Shown here: in pieces, positions 8,991-17,682 of the stretch
Numbering within the stretch: the stretch's first letter is position 1
Layout of the letters: every line of letters starts with the position of its first letter
Source: Streptantibioticus ferralitis
GTDB lineage: Bacteria > Actinomycetota > Actinomycetes > Streptomycetales > Streptomycetaceae
NCBI RefSeq assembly: GCF_029223525.1
Contig: NZ_JARHTQ010000031.1
Coordinates: 23,024 to 87,023 of the forward strand
Length of the DNA stretch: 64,000 bases
Direction of reading: 5' to 3'
Made by a program: the position numbers and the translations under genes
Notes under the pieces: model-generated
Databases searched by the model: none
Seen by the model: only the letters and a program-made list of their open reading frames with translations
Told to the model about the DNA's origin: nothing

Positions 8991-9842
8991 TCAGCGGGGC
9001 ACGTCCATGCGCTGTGTGCCGATGACCGACAGTAGTCGTAGCGCCTCCTCGGACGGTGAGCCGGGGGCGGCGGTGTAGATCACGACCCGCTGGTCCCGGT
9101 CGGTGATGTCGAGGACGTCGCAGTTGACGGTGACCGGGCCGACCAGCGGGTGCTGGAACGTCTTGCACAGGGTGAGCTCGGCGCATACGTCGTGGGAGGC
9201 CCACAGCCGGGTGAACTCCTTGCTTCCGGCGAGGAGTTCACCGACCAGCTCGGCCACCTCGGGATCGTCGGGGTAACGGGCGGCGATGGCGCGCAGATGC
9301 TGGGCCGAGGTGCGGGCGAACGCGTCCACGTCCGACAGTCCGTACAACCGCTGCCCCTGGCGGTGCGGCCCGAGGAAGACACGCCGCACAAGGTTGCGGT
9401 CGCGCCGCGACAGGGCGGAGAAGTCCTCCATGAGGGCAGCCGCCAGATCATTCCAGGCGATCACCTCGTACGTCGCGGACGTCACGATCGCGGCGGCCTG
9501 CGGCAGCCGGTGCAGCAGGTCGAGGATGCTCTGGCGCACCTCGCGCGAGGGCCCGGGCGGCGGGCCAGGCGGTGCGCCGGCGAGGTGGTGGAGGTGGTCG
9601 CGTTCGGCGTCCGAAAGGCGCAGGGCCCGGGCCAGCCCGGCCAGCACCTCGCGTGACGGGCGCGGGCCACGGGCCTGCTCCAGCCGCGTGTAGTACTCGG
9701 TCGAGATGAACGCCAGCTGCGCCGCCTCCTCGCGGCGCAGCCCCGGGGTGCGGCGGCGCGGCCCGGCGGGCAGCCCCACGTCGGCAGGGCTGATCCGCTC
9801 GCGCCTGCTGCGCAGGAAGTCGGCCAGTTCTCGTCTGTCCAC
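8991..9842 (-). CDS. XRE-family regulator with MmyB-like ligand domain
   Basis: The start is GTG 9842 (DRRELADFLRSRRERI), giving 283 residues. Residues 1-75 form a Cro/C1 HTH with the family-typical RRTPGLRREEAAQLAFIS and YYTRLEQARG. The rest is a PAS-like MmyB domain (YEVIAWNDLAAALMEDF, HPLVGPVTVNCDVL). The open frame continues far upstream without coding character, so the GTG is preferred. The divergent SDR at 9930 is the likely target through the palindrome between them. Confidence 0.9.
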   Translation of the reverse strand: MDRRELADFLRSRRERISPADVGLPAGPRRRTPGLRREEAAQLAFISTEYYTRLEQARGPRPSREVLAGLARALRLSDAERDHLHHLAGAPPGPPPGPSREVRQSILDLLHRLPQAAAIVTSATYEVIAWNDLAAALMEDFSALSRRDRNLVRRVFLGPHRQGQRLYGLSDVDAFARTSAQHLRAIAARYPDDPEVAELVGELLAGSKEFTRLWASHDVCAELTLCKTFQHPLVGPVTVNCDVLDITDRDQRVVIYTAAPGSPSEEALRLLSVIGTQRMDVPR

Positions 9843-9868
9843 ACCGCCAGTGTGCGCGGGTGTCGCGC

Positions 9869-9903
9869 AGCCGATCCAGGTACCGCTGGTGCCTGGATCG
9901 GCT
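9869..9903. promoter_or_regulatory. 35-bp palindrome in the XRE/SDR divergent promoter
   Basis: Arms of 16 bases (left AGCCGATCCAGGTACC) flank a 3-base spacer, with one mismatch. It lies within the 87 bases between the two divergent starts, so an operator is more likely than a terminator. Its right half contains CCGCTGGTGCCT at 9883-9894, which recurs in the promoter of the paralogous XRE gene at 39249-39260. Confidence 0.7.
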
Positions 9904-9929
9904 CTGTGGCCGGACGCAGGCTGGCTGCC

Positions 9930-10730
9930 ATGAACAACACACCGACCACCGACACATCCACCCCCGCCGCCCTGGGCCTGCTTGCCGGCAAGGTCGCCTT
10001 CATCACCGGTGCCGGCCGCGGTATCGGCGCCGCCGCGGCGCGGCTGTTCGCCCGGGAGGGCGCCCGGGTGCTGCTCGCGGCCCGGACGGAGGCACAGCTG
10101 AAGGCGGTAGCTGAGGAGGTCCGGGCAGCGGGGGGCATCGCGGACTACGTGGTGTGCGATCTGGCCGACGCCGCCAGCGTGCGCGCCGCCGTCGACCGCG
10201 CCGTGGACCTGTACGGTCGGCTTGACGTCGCCTTCAACAATGGCGCGACATTCGTGCCGCCCGGCCCGATGGACCAGGTGCAGGAGGCCGACTTCGACCA
10301 CGTCTACGCCGTGAACCTCAAGGGCCCCTGGCTGGCCATGGTCGCCGAGGTCGCCGCCATCCGGGCTACCGCCGGGACGGGCGCCATCGTCAACAACTCC
10401 AGCGTCGGCAGCCTGATGGGCAACCCCGAGCTGCCCGCCTACGGCGCGATGAAGCGGGCGGTCAACAGCCTCACCGAGTCGGCTGCCATCACCTACGGCC
10501 CGGAAGGCATCCGCGTCAACGCGATCGCCCCCGGCAACACGCTGACTGAGATGATCCGTACCTGGGAAGCAGATTCGCCCGGTCTCGTCGAGCGCCTCAA
10601 GGCGCATACCCCGCTGCGCCGCGCGGCTGACCCTGAGGAAATCGCCCAGGCCGCCGCCTGGCTCCTCAGCGACCGCTCCTCCTATGTGACCGGCACGGTC
10701 CTCCGGGTCGACGGCGGGGCGCGCGCCTGA
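9930..10730 (+). CDS. SDR family oxidoreductase
   Basis: A 266-residue classical SDR: TGAGRGIG at 26-33, NNGA at 103-106, Ser157/158, Y171-x3-K175 and a C-terminal VDGG. ATG 9930 is chosen because it places the cofactor motif about 25 residues in. It is divergent from the MmyB-like XRE gene, an arrangement common in actinomycetes, and is presumably repressed or activated by it. Substrate unknown. Confidence 0.9.
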   Translation: MNNTPTTDTSTPAALGLLAGKVAFITGAGRGIGAAAARLFAREGARVLLAARTEAQLKAVAEEVRAAGGIADYVVCDLADAASVRAAVDRAVDLYGRLDVAFNNGATFVPPGPMDQVQEADFDHVYAVNLKGPWLAMVAEVAAIRATAGTGAIVNNSSVGSLMGNPELPAYGAMKRAVNSLTESAAITYGPEGIRVNAIAPGNTLTEMIRTWEADSPGLVERLKAHTPLRRAADPEEIAQAAAWLLSDRSSYVTGTVLRVDGGARA

Positions 10731-10764
10731 GCCAGGGATGCCGCCGCGTCATCTGCAGCATGGT

Positions 10765-11062
10765 CTCTGATGTTGTAAGGCGTCCCGTGGACCTTGCGCA
10801 GGTAGGCGAGCAGATTGCGGATCGACCAGCGGGTGAAGGGCTGGCCGAGCCTGACCGGGCGGGTGGTGGCCGTCTGGACGACGAAATCCGCGTCAGCAAG
10901 CCTGAACAGGCGCGGACGGCCTCCCACCCACCGAGGTCCGGGCAGGCCAGGCCGACGTACGATCCGCTGTGACTTCTCGACCTCCTGGTCGGTCAGCCTC
11001 CGGGCATTGAACGGCTTCACCGTTGCGACCCCTACCGGTATCGGATGTCTGCCCATATCCAA
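10765..11062 (-). mobile_element. IS630-family transposase remnant
   Basis: Minus-strand translation begins VATVKPFNARRLTDQE, similar to the helix-turn-helix start of IS630 transposases. It then jumps to DADFVVQTATTRPVRLGQP and FTRWSIRNLLAYLRKVHG, a characteristic central motif. The intervening HTH part and the entire DDE catalytic domain are missing. It is a dead fragment just downstream of the SDR gene. Confidence 0.65.
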
Positions 11063-11335
11063 CGGGTTCGGGCGCCACCGACGCCAACCCGGTGAACTTG
11101 CCGGTCACAGCACCTGGATGACGGATCACGGTCGAGTGTGTCGACGTCAACTCACTGAGCAGAAGGGGGAGTTGCTCGCCCCACTCCCAGCGACGGCCGG
11201 GGACGGCCGCTGGCCATCCAGCTCACGCCCCGGCCAGCGACACGACGCAGTCTGTGCCAGGCCACTGCTGGAACGCATCCGGGTTGCGCGCATCGGGCTC
11301 GGTCGGCCGCGTTGCCGCCCCACCGTCAATCTCCC

Positions 11336-11389
11336 GCACCCGAACACGTTCCCGCACCTGAACACGTTCCCGCTCCCGCACACGTTCCG
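11336..11389. repeat. Three imperfect 18-bp direct repeats
   Basis: Consecutive units of the type CCCGCACCYGAACACGTT appear three times, the third more diverged. They lie between the IS630 remnant and the phosphotransferase gene. No function is evident. Confidence 0.6.
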
Positions 11390-11481
11390 GCATCCGCCAC
11401 CTGCGTCAGCCGGCTGTGACTGGTGTCGATGAGGCAGAAGCGGTTGCCCGGCACCAGCGTCGTTCACGCGTACGGAACGAT

Positions 11482-12502
11482 ATGGCGATGAGGTCACGAC
11501 TGCCATTCGGGGAAGAGCTCAGGGCCGAACCGGGTTCGCCGCGTCGGGCCCAAAGGCTGGGCAGCAGGCCGCGATCACGGGTATGGCGGGCGGAGCTGTC
11601 CGGTACTCCCGTGGTGGTCGAACAGCTCATCGACGGCCCGGAAGCCAGGGAGAGGTATACCCGCGAGGTGGCCGCGCTGCAGCTCGCGTCCCACTTCAGC
11701 CCGCCCGTGGTGCCGATGCTCCTCGGCACCGATCCAGACGAACGGGCCCTGGTCCTGGAGCACTTGGACCACCAGGAGCCGGGCGAGGACTGGGTGGTCG
11801 ACTACGCGACGGCGCTGGCCCGGCTCCGGCCACCAGCGCCGACGCCACAGGATGTCTTCCCGCATGGTCGGGTCCGACCGCGGATGACATCGACTCCTTC
11901 CTCAGGCTTGCCCAGATGCTCGGCGTCGTGGCCCCGTCCGGCGCGCGAACCGAGCTGCACGAGCTCGGTACCGTCTGACCCGGACCCCGGGTCACGCCCT
12001 GCCGCACGGCGATCCCTGTCCCGGTAACGACATGCACGCCGGCAGCGGCGTCCGGTTCATCGACTTCGAACAGGCCGCGCTGGGCAACGGGCTCGTGGAA
12101 CTTGCCTATCTGCGCATCGGCTTCCCGACCCGCTGGTGCGCCACCGCTGCGCATCAGACACTGCTGGACGCGGCAGAAACCGCCTACCGCACGGCATGGC
12201 GCAATGCTACGGGCATCGAAGTCCAAGACGATCCCACCGACGCGTGTGCCGGCTGGCTGCTACGAGGCGACGCATTGGTGCAGCGGGCGCAACGCGGGAC
12301 CATCGACCACCTGGACGAGATACCGAACCGGGACTGGAAGTGGGGCACCGCTACCGCCCGCCAGCGGCTGGCACACCGTCTCCGAATCGTCAGCCAGATG
12401 ACCGCTGACAGCTGTGAGTTGAAGGATCTGGGAACGCTCGCCACAGCCATGCGCGAGAGCATGCTCGCCCATTGGCCCGAGCTGCAACCGCTGCCCTCAT
12501 AG
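11482..12502 (+). pseudogene. Phosphotransferase (APH-like) gene with frameshifts
   Basis: N-terminal frame: AELSGTPVVVEQLIDGPEA, EVAALQLASHFSPPVVP and RALVLEHLD, resembling the kinase N-lobe. The next frame gives TADDIDSFLRLAQMLGVV. The last frame has the catalytic-loop motif LPHGDPCPGND followed by GVRFIDFEQAALGNG (the metal-binding Asp), then a helical C-lobe ending at 12502. At least two indels separate these parts. The gene may once have phosphorylated a small alcohol or aminoglycoside-like substrate. Resistance should not be assumed. Confidence 0.7.
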
Positions 12503-12973
12503 CGCCCGTAGGGGCCCTTCCGTCCGGCCCCATCCAATGGCAGGCCCCCAACCTCTGGCTTTGGGCCATTCCTAACGCGCCATCAGCCCGGGAATCTCGG
12601 CGTATCAAGCACCAAGGCCGGACGGCTGACGGGCTGTAACCTGCACATCGGCGTGGCCTCGGCTTCGGATGCAAGGCGCTCCGGGCGCGCCCGGAGACCT
12701 CACTGTCGCCGCTACCGCGAAAGCTCGGACGCCGTATATGGCGGCGTTCCGAAGTGTCTGACTCATCTACGCACCTCTCAGAGGCTATTGAGAGGTTCCT
12801 ATGCAAACGTGACCTCGCTTCCGGCAGCAGGGCAACGGATGCCTTCACGCCGTAGGTCGCGGCACCCTTGCCACAGGAGCGGGATCCGGCCTTGCCGCAG
12901 GCAGCGTTCGTTGTGGGGCCACCGCAATCGGGCGGGGGCCCAGTCCGGGTCAACCGCTGGGGAGAACAACGTT
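12503..12973. other. Gap with two inverted repeats, no gene
   Basis: No convincing coding sequence. A perfect 18-base palindrome lies at 12679-12696 (CTCCGGGC mirrored), possibly a weak terminator after the phosphotransferase. ACCTCTCA / TGAGAGGT form 8-base arms with an 8-base loop at 12773-12796. Confidence 0.5.
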
Positions 12974-13486
12974 ATGGGTCCCACCGTAGTCAATGGGCTT
13001 CCTGCGCACGTGCTGTTGGTGCACGGCGTCGTCGTTCTCGTGCCGTTGACGGCGCTGGCAGTCGTGGTCTGCGCCGTGTGGCCCGCCGGTGCGCGTCGGT
13101 TGGGCTTGCTGCTGCCAGCCCTTGGATTCGTGACGCTGGCCAGCGTGCCGTTGACCACGCATGCGGGGGAATGGCTTGAGGCGCACGTCGGCAGCGACCC
13201 TTTGGTGCGTCGGCACGCCGACCTCGGTGACGGTCTGCTGCCGTGGGCTGTTGGTCTCTTTCTGTTCTCAGCCGCGGTGTGGTGGATGGCACGCCGACAG
13301 ACGGTCGGTGCGGGCGATTCGTCGGCGGCATGGGTGGCGTCGGCCCCGGTCAGGGTTGCGGCTGTCCTTCTCTCACTCGCTGTTGCGACCGGTTCGGTGG
13401 TGGACGTCTACCGCATCGGTGACTCGGGCGCGAAGGCCGCCTGGCACGACAGCCTCTCCCAGACAACCCAGCAGCACGGCAAGTGA
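12974..13486 (+). CDS. DUF2231-type integral membrane protein
   Basis: A 170-residue protein with four hydrophobic helices. It starts NGLPAHVLLVHGVVVLVPL, the typical opening of actinomycete DUF2231-like membrane proteins, and later has LTTHAGEWLE and LGDGLLPWAVGLF. ATG 12974 follows GGGGAGAAC. The family's role is not established; it sits in the cytoplasmic membrane. No operon partner. Confidence 0.8.
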   Translation: MGPTVVNGLPAHVLLVHGVVVLVPLTALAVVVCAVWPAGARRLGLLLPALGFVTLASVPLTTHAGEWLEAHVGSDPLVRRHADLGDGLLPWAVGLFLFSAAVWWMARRQTVGAGDSSAAWVASAPVRVAAVLLSLAVATGSVVDVYRIGDSGAKAAWHDSLSQTTQQHGK

Positions 13487-13679
13487 TCCGCCGACCGTGG
13501 TAGGCCAAGGGGCGAGTAGGCGGCGGCTTACTGATCGTTTCAAATTGAGTGCAGCCGGGGCCGCGTTTGCCTGGCTGCCCGCCTGCGGTCAGGTGCCGTA
13601 GCGCCGCTCTCGGCCGGCGAAACTGCGAATGGCGCGGCCCGCGTACGGCCCCGAACCGACGGCAGCCTGGGTCGGGTGC
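13487..13679. other. No gene recognised
   Basis: Open frames exist on the minus strand downstream of the transposase remnant, but they show no recognisable protein. Confidence 0.3.
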
Positions 13680-13689
13680 GTAGCTGAGG

Positions 13690-13950
13690 GCCTCGTCCCG
13701 CTCCAGGGCCCGCCGGGTAGGGCTCTGCCGGGTCCAGCCGTGCCGGTGCAGCAGCCGCCACAACCCCGCGACGGAGCAGGAGATGCGCGACGGGCGCTCG
13801 ATCACTGTGGGAACCCGCTCCAGCGTCCAGCGCTGGTCGCCCCAGCCGTACGCGGCCCGAGCCCCGCTCCGGATCCCGGCGGCATCCGACCGCTGAACCA
13901 ACGGACGCCGTGACACGGCTCCGGGCAGCCGCATAGGTGATCAACTCGAC
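13690..13950 (-). mobile_element. Winged-helix (IS630-like) transposase fragment
   Basis: Minus-strand translation AAYGWGDQRWTLERVPTVIE, then GLWRLLHRHGWTRQSP and RRALERDEA, matches the winged-helix region of IS630-like transposases (usual form QRWTLARV..I, YLLHRxGFSPQ.P). Neither the N-terminal HTH nor the DDE domain remains. Confidence 0.6.
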
Positions 13951-14047
13951 GGAAGGCGGCGACATATTGCGGTGATCTGACCACTGTTCAGGCAGTGAAC
14001 GAGCACGGCGGCGAGTGTCGGTGTCGGACTCATATCGGCCACGGTGA

Positions 14048-14650
14048 TCACGGAGCGTGCCGGGGTGCCGATCGTCGTTCGGCGCCTGGTTCTCGCGCCG
14101 GTAGGCCTCGCAGGAGGGTGTCGAGGAACAGCTCGAAGCGAGGGGCGCTGTCGCCGAGGTCGAGGGGATTCTCTTGGGCGGCGAGCCAGCTGACGACGGA
14201 GGTGATGAAGATGTACCAGCTCTGTTCGGCCAGGTCGGGGTGGACTCCGGCGTTCGTGAAGGCGGTGATGACTTCATTTCGGAGTCGTCCGAAGGCCTGG
14301 GCGTTGTGGCGATGCGGTCGTGAGGTGCGGGTGGCGTAGCCGGGCACGGCGAGGAACTGGTCGTGCATGGCCCAGGCGACGTGTGCGAGCCAGGGTCGCC
14401 AGTAACGGCCGTGTGGGCCGTCGGGGGGAAGGATGCGCTCGACCATGACTTCGCTGATGAGGTCGAACAGTTGGTCGCGGTTCTTGACCCAGCGGTAGAG
14501 GGCGCTGTGGGTGACCTCCAGGCGGGCAGCGAGCTCCCGCATGGTCAGCGTGTCGAGGTTCCCGGCCGAGAGGGCGGCTTCGACGATCTGCTCGCGGTTG
14601 ATCTGTGCGGGGCGTCCCGGGCGGTGTCGGGTTGTCGCGGCATTTGCCAT
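14048..14650 (-). CDS. TetR family repressor
   Basis: A 200-residue protein with an N-terminal HTH (REQIVEAAL, LTMRELAARLEVTHSALYRW) followed by a C-terminal domain of the tetracycline-repressor type. The start MANAATTRHRPGRP at 14650 is preferred over upstream in-frame codons that would place the operator inside the gene. It is divergent from a drug-efflux relic and faces the palindrome at 14732-14752, so it most likely controlled that pump and itself. Confidence 0.88.
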   Translation of the reverse strand: MANAATTRHRPGRPAQINREQIVEAALSAGNLDTLTMRELAARLEVTHSALYRWVKNRDQLFDLISEVMVERILPPDGPHGRYWRPWLAHVAWAMHDQFLAVPGYATRTSRPHRHNAQAFGRLRNEVITAFTNAGVHPDLAEQSWYIFITSVVSWLAAQENPLDLGDSAPRFELFLDTLLRGLPAREPGAERRSAPRHAP

Positions 14651-14731
14651 GGCCAGGACTTTACGAGACCACTGTCGGTGAGGGCCGGTGGCGAGCACTC
14701 CGTCAGGGGGTGACAACCACCACACGGATTG

Positions 14732-14752
14732 TTTGTGACCAGTGGTCACAAA
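14732..14752. promoter_or_regulatory. TetR operator, perfect palindrome
   Basis: TTTGTGACC / GGTCACAAA with a 3-base centre lies between the TetR start (14650) and the divergent MFS start (14771). The arms match perfectly. Its position just upstream of both starts fits repression of both genes. Confidence 0.75.
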
Positions 14753-14770
14753 TTAGGTTAGGCTCGCCGT

Positions 14771-15242
14771 GTGTCCAGCCGAACCCGTACCTTTGCCGGG
14801 GCCATCCGAGAGCGGAGGGGCGAGCCGGGACTGTCGTTGGCTCTCGCTTGTCTCGGGTTGTTCGTGGTGACCCTTGACGCGGTCATCGTCTCGGTCGCCC
14901 TGCCCGAGCTCGGCCGGACCTGCGCTTCGCCGCTTCACTCCGACCACCGTCGCGGCCACCCGTTTCGAGCCCGCCCTCGCCGGCGTTGCCGCTGGCGTGC
15001 TGAACACCACGCGTCAAGTCAGCGGAGCCATAGGCCGCGCCCTGCTCACCACCCTCATCGATACCCGTGCCTCTGGCGGAACCCGCCAACTCGCCTCCGG
15101 CTACGACCTGGCATTCCTCGCAGCGGCGGCTGGAGCTGTTCATCGGGGCGTTCGACGCCTTGGCTCTCGTCGACCCGAAAGCCAGGTCCGGAGCAGTCAC
15201 ACCAACCGAAAAGCGGGGCCCGGCTATGCCCCGGCGGCGTGA
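14771..15242 (+). pseudogene. DHA2-type MFS efflux pump, internally deleted
   Basis: The first 45 codons (starting GTG 14771) give helix 1 of a DHA2 transporter: LALACLGLFVVTLDAVIVSV, then ALPELGR. The sequence then switches frame to near the end of the protein: EPALAGVAAGVLNTTRQVSG and AIGRALLTTL. Roughly 350 residues between are missing. The TetR regulator and operator remain intact. A non-functional remnant. Confidence 0.75.
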
Positions 15243-15284
15243 GCTAGCGACGCCGAACAGACCCTTCGTCCATTGAGGAGAATC

Positions 15285-16328
15285 ATGGAACTGAATCAGA
15301 TCCTGTCCGTCAGTGGCGGCGGCGCGGCGCCGGACGGCACGACACTGCTGCTGAGCGATGACGAGGTGCGCCGGTCCTGCGACATGGCAGCGATGGTCGA
15401 CGCCATCGAGGCGGCGCTCGGCGACGCCCCCGGGCCGCAGCTGGCGATGCCGCCGCGGTCCAACTTGGCTGTAGAGGGCACGTTTTTCCGGGTGATGCCG
15501 GCCATCACGAGCCGGGCCGGGGTGCTCGGGCTCAAGATGCTCCACGGCTCATTCGAGCGGGGCGTCCGGTACCTCGTGGTCCTCTGCGACATCGAGACCG
15601 GCGCGGTCACGAGCGTGCTCGACGCCGCCTATCTGACGGCCGCACGCACCGGAGCCACCGCCGGGCTGGCGACCAGGCACCTGGCCCGGGAGGACGCCGC
15701 CACCGTCGGCGTCATCGGGGCCGGTCTGGAAGCCGAAACCAACCTGGCGGCCGTGGCGGCCGTGCGTAAGATCCAAAGCGTGAAGGTGTTCAGTCCCCGG
15801 TCATTGCGGCGTGAGGCGTTCGCCGAGCGCATGGCCGCCGAGCTCGACATCGAGGTCGTGCCGGTCGACACCGCCCAGGCGGCAGTCGCGGCGATGGACG
15901 TGGTGGTCGTGGCGACCAACACGGGTTCCGGCGGCCCGGTCGCCTTGCGCGGCGAGTGGATCGAGCCCGGGCAGCACATCGTGTCGATCGGCTCGACGAC
16001 GCCGTCCCTCAGGGAGATTGACGTCCCCACCTTCACTCGGGCCGACGCCGTTGTCTTCGATGCCCCTGCCGACGCCGTCGCCAGCGAATCGGGTGACGTC
16101 CTGGCCTGGCGCGAGCTCGACGGGGAGGCGGTCTCGGCCGTGCCCACCGTCACCGAGCTGTTGCGGGCAGAGGTCCCGGGCCGCCGGCGGGCCGACGACG
16201 TCACCGTGTTCAAGTCGATCGGGGCCGCCACCCAGGATCTCGCTGGTGCCGTCGCCGTATGTGAGAGGGCCCGGGCCCTGAAGATCGGGACGGAGGTCCG
16301 CAGCGTCGCGGTGCTCAAGACGTTCTGA
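15285..16328 (+). CDS. Ornithine cyclodeaminase / mu-crystallin family protein
   Basis: A 347-residue protein with ATG 15285 behind TGAGGAG. It shows the family lysine region LGLKMLHG (near 82-89), LTAARTGATAG (118-127) and a Rossmann motif GVIGAGLEAETN (142-153). Such NAD(P)-dependent enzymes include ornithine cyclodeaminase, alanine dehydrogenase and ketimine or opine-type dehydrogenases; the exact reaction cannot be assigned. It follows the pump remnant by 42 bases in the same direction. Confidence 0.88.
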   Translation: MELNQILSVSGGGAAPDGTTLLLSDDEVRRSCDMAAMVDAIEAALGDAPGPQLAMPPRSNLAVEGTFFRVMPAITSRAGVLGLKMLHGSFERGVRYLVVLCDIETGAVTSVLDAAYLTAARTGATAGLATRHLAREDAATVGVIGAGLEAETNLAAVAAVRKIQSVKVFSPRSLRREAFAERMAAELDIEVVPVDTAQAAVAAMDVVVVATNTGSGGPVALRGEWIEPGQHIVSIGSTTPSLREIDVPTFTRADAVVFDAPADAVASESGDVLAWRELDGEAVSAVPTVTELLRAEVPGRRRADDVTVFKSIGAATQDLAGAVAVCERARALKIGTEVRSVAVLKTF

Positions 16329-16526
16329 GCGGCTGCGTTCGACACGACCGCAGCTCCTACCGTCCGCATGGTCCAGCAAGAACTGACGACTGCCTCAACG
16401 AACCCTGAAGCTCAATCGCCACCTTCGCAGAGGCCTACTACCAGGAGCACGGACGCGGACCGGTGTAGTGGGAAGTGCTCGGACCACACGAGCGGGTGGT
16501 GCCTGGATCGCGACGAAGGAGAGCCG

Positions 16527-16640
16527 ATGAGCGAGCGCACGATGTGCGCCGTAGTGCAGCACGAGTTGGGTGGGCCGGAGGCGCTGCACCTCGAAGCCGT
16601 GCCGCTGCCGACCGAGATCCTCGTGCGGGTGCACACGCTC
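16527..16640 (+). pseudogene. Zinc-type alcohol dehydrogenase N-terminal fragment
   Basis: MCAVVQHELGGPEALHLEAV followed by PLPTEILVRVH is the start of a quinone oxidoreductase/zinc-type alcohol dehydrogenase. After about 37 residues the homology ends abruptly, just before the end of the MarR gene on the other strand. About 280 residues are missing. Confidence 0.6.
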
Positions 16641-16693
16641 CCTAGGCTGGCAGTCGACACCGGTTGTCAGTGGTTCGGCTACCCGCGGTGGGT

Positions 16694-17191
16694 TCACCAG
16701 AGGGGGCGCAGTGGGGCTTCGTTGTCGCCGTAAGTGTGATTGAGATACGTCTGCAGGTCACGGCGGACGGCTTCGAGACGGTCAGCGCCGATGAGGTCGG
16801 TCCATAGTTGTTCGGCTTCGGTCCAGAGCTGGTCGGCGAGTTGGAGGTAGTCGCGTCCGCGTCGGGTGAGGGCCAGGGTTTGGGCGCGGCGGTCGTGGGG
16901 GTGAGGGCGACGTTCCAGGTAGCCCCACTCGTGTAGTTCGGCGACGGCTTTGGACGCGGCCTGCTTGGTGATGCCGAGGTAGGCGGCGAGGTCGGCGGTG
17001 GTGGCATCGGTATGGGTTGCGAGGTAGCGGAAGGTGTAGCCGTGTGCGGGGCGTAGGGGTTCGCGGCCCAGTTCCGCCAGGCGGGCGTGGAATTGGTCGT
17101 TCATGGCTCGGAAGACCATTGCGAGCAGGAGGGGGACCTGTCCCGGGAGGCCGGGCCCATCACCGTCCGTTGCGATGTCCTTGGTGCTCAC
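16694..17191 (-). CDS. MarR family regulator
   Basis: A 165-residue winged-helix protein. The HTH is ATTADLAAYLGITKQAASKA and the wing ERRPHPHDRRAQTLALT matches the MarR DxR signature. GTG 17191 follows GAGGAG and is preferred to the upstream ATG at 17230, which lies in the operator. It is divergent from the cupin gene at 17308; two copies of one palindrome lie in the shared promoter. Confidence 0.88.
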   Translation of the reverse strand: MSTKDIATDGDGPGLPGQVPLLLAMVFRAMNDQFHARLAELGREPLRPAHGYTFRYLATHTDATTADLAAYLGITKQAASKAVAELHEWGYLERRPHPHDRRAQTLALTRRGRDYLQLADQLWTEAEQLWTDLIGADRLEAVRRDLQTYLNHTYGDNEAPLRPLW

Positions 17192-17222
17192 GGGTCTCCT
17201 CGGGGTGTCGGGTTCCCATCTT

Positions 17223-17243
17223 GTGGTCAACTGGGTTGACCAC
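17223..17243. promoter_or_regulatory. MarR operator 1, perfect palindrome
   Basis: GTGGTCAAC / GTTGACCAC with a 3-base centre, 32 bases upstream of the MarR GTG start. Confidence 0.75.
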
Positions 17244-17271
17244 TGGGCGTGTTCGCCTTAGTCTCCAAAAC

Positions 17272-17286
17272 GTCAGCTAGGTTGAC
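17272..17286. promoter_or_regulatory. MarR operator 2, imperfect copy
   Basis: GTCAGCTAGGTTGAC differs at two positions from the core GTCAACTGGGTTGAC of operator 1 (17226-17240). The centres are 46 bases apart and this copy lies just upstream of the cupin ribosome site. Confidence 0.65.
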
Positions 17287-17307
17287 TATATCGTGTGGAG
17301 GAACGGC

Positions 17308-17682
17308 ATGCCCCTGTCCACCAGAGCCGCTGCTGCGGCTTTTGAGCGTGACGGTTTCACCTTCCGCCCCTTGGCGGTGCCTTCCCGTGGTAGTGCGGAA
17401 CTTGCCGTCTGGTCGCTGGAGTTGGCGCCGGGCGCTACCAGCGAACGCCACCGGATGGACCGTGAAGAGGTCTTCGTCGTGGTGAGCGGTCAGATCGCGG
17501 CCACCGTTGGTGGCGAGCAGGTAGCCGCCGGGCCCGGCGACGCCATCATCGTTCCGGCCGACACGGAGCTGTTGATCCGCAATGGCTGCACCGTCAACCC
17601 GGCCACCGCCACCGTCATGACGTCGGTCGGTATGAAGGCCACTGTCGGCGACGCCGCTTTCTCTCCGCCTTGGGCCCAGTAG
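17308..17682 (+). CDS. Cupin domain protein
   Basis: A 124-residue single-cupin protein. ATG 17308 follows GTGGAGGAAC, which decides against the upstream GTG. The cupin motif 1 is present as a variant SERHRMDREEVFVVVSGQ (His and two Glu), and motif 2 is PGDAIIVPADTELLIRN. These proteins bind a divalent metal and act as small enzymes or sensors. It is probably controlled by the divergent MarR through the paired operators. Confidence 0.82.
   Translation: MPLSTRAAAAAFERDGFTFRPLAVPSRGSAELAVWSLELAPGATSERHRMDREEVFVVVSGQIAATVGGEQVAAGPGDAIIVPADTELLIRNGCTVNPATATVMTSVGMKATVGDAAFSPPWAQ

Noticed and set aside
9843..10607. Upstream extension of the XRE reading frame
   Set aside because: Runs antisense through the SDR gene; the GTG at 9842 directly precedes the conserved HTH.
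11482..12502. Antibiotic resistance by aminoglycoside phosphotransferase
   Set aside because: The gene is frameshifted and the superfamily includes many non-resistance kinases.
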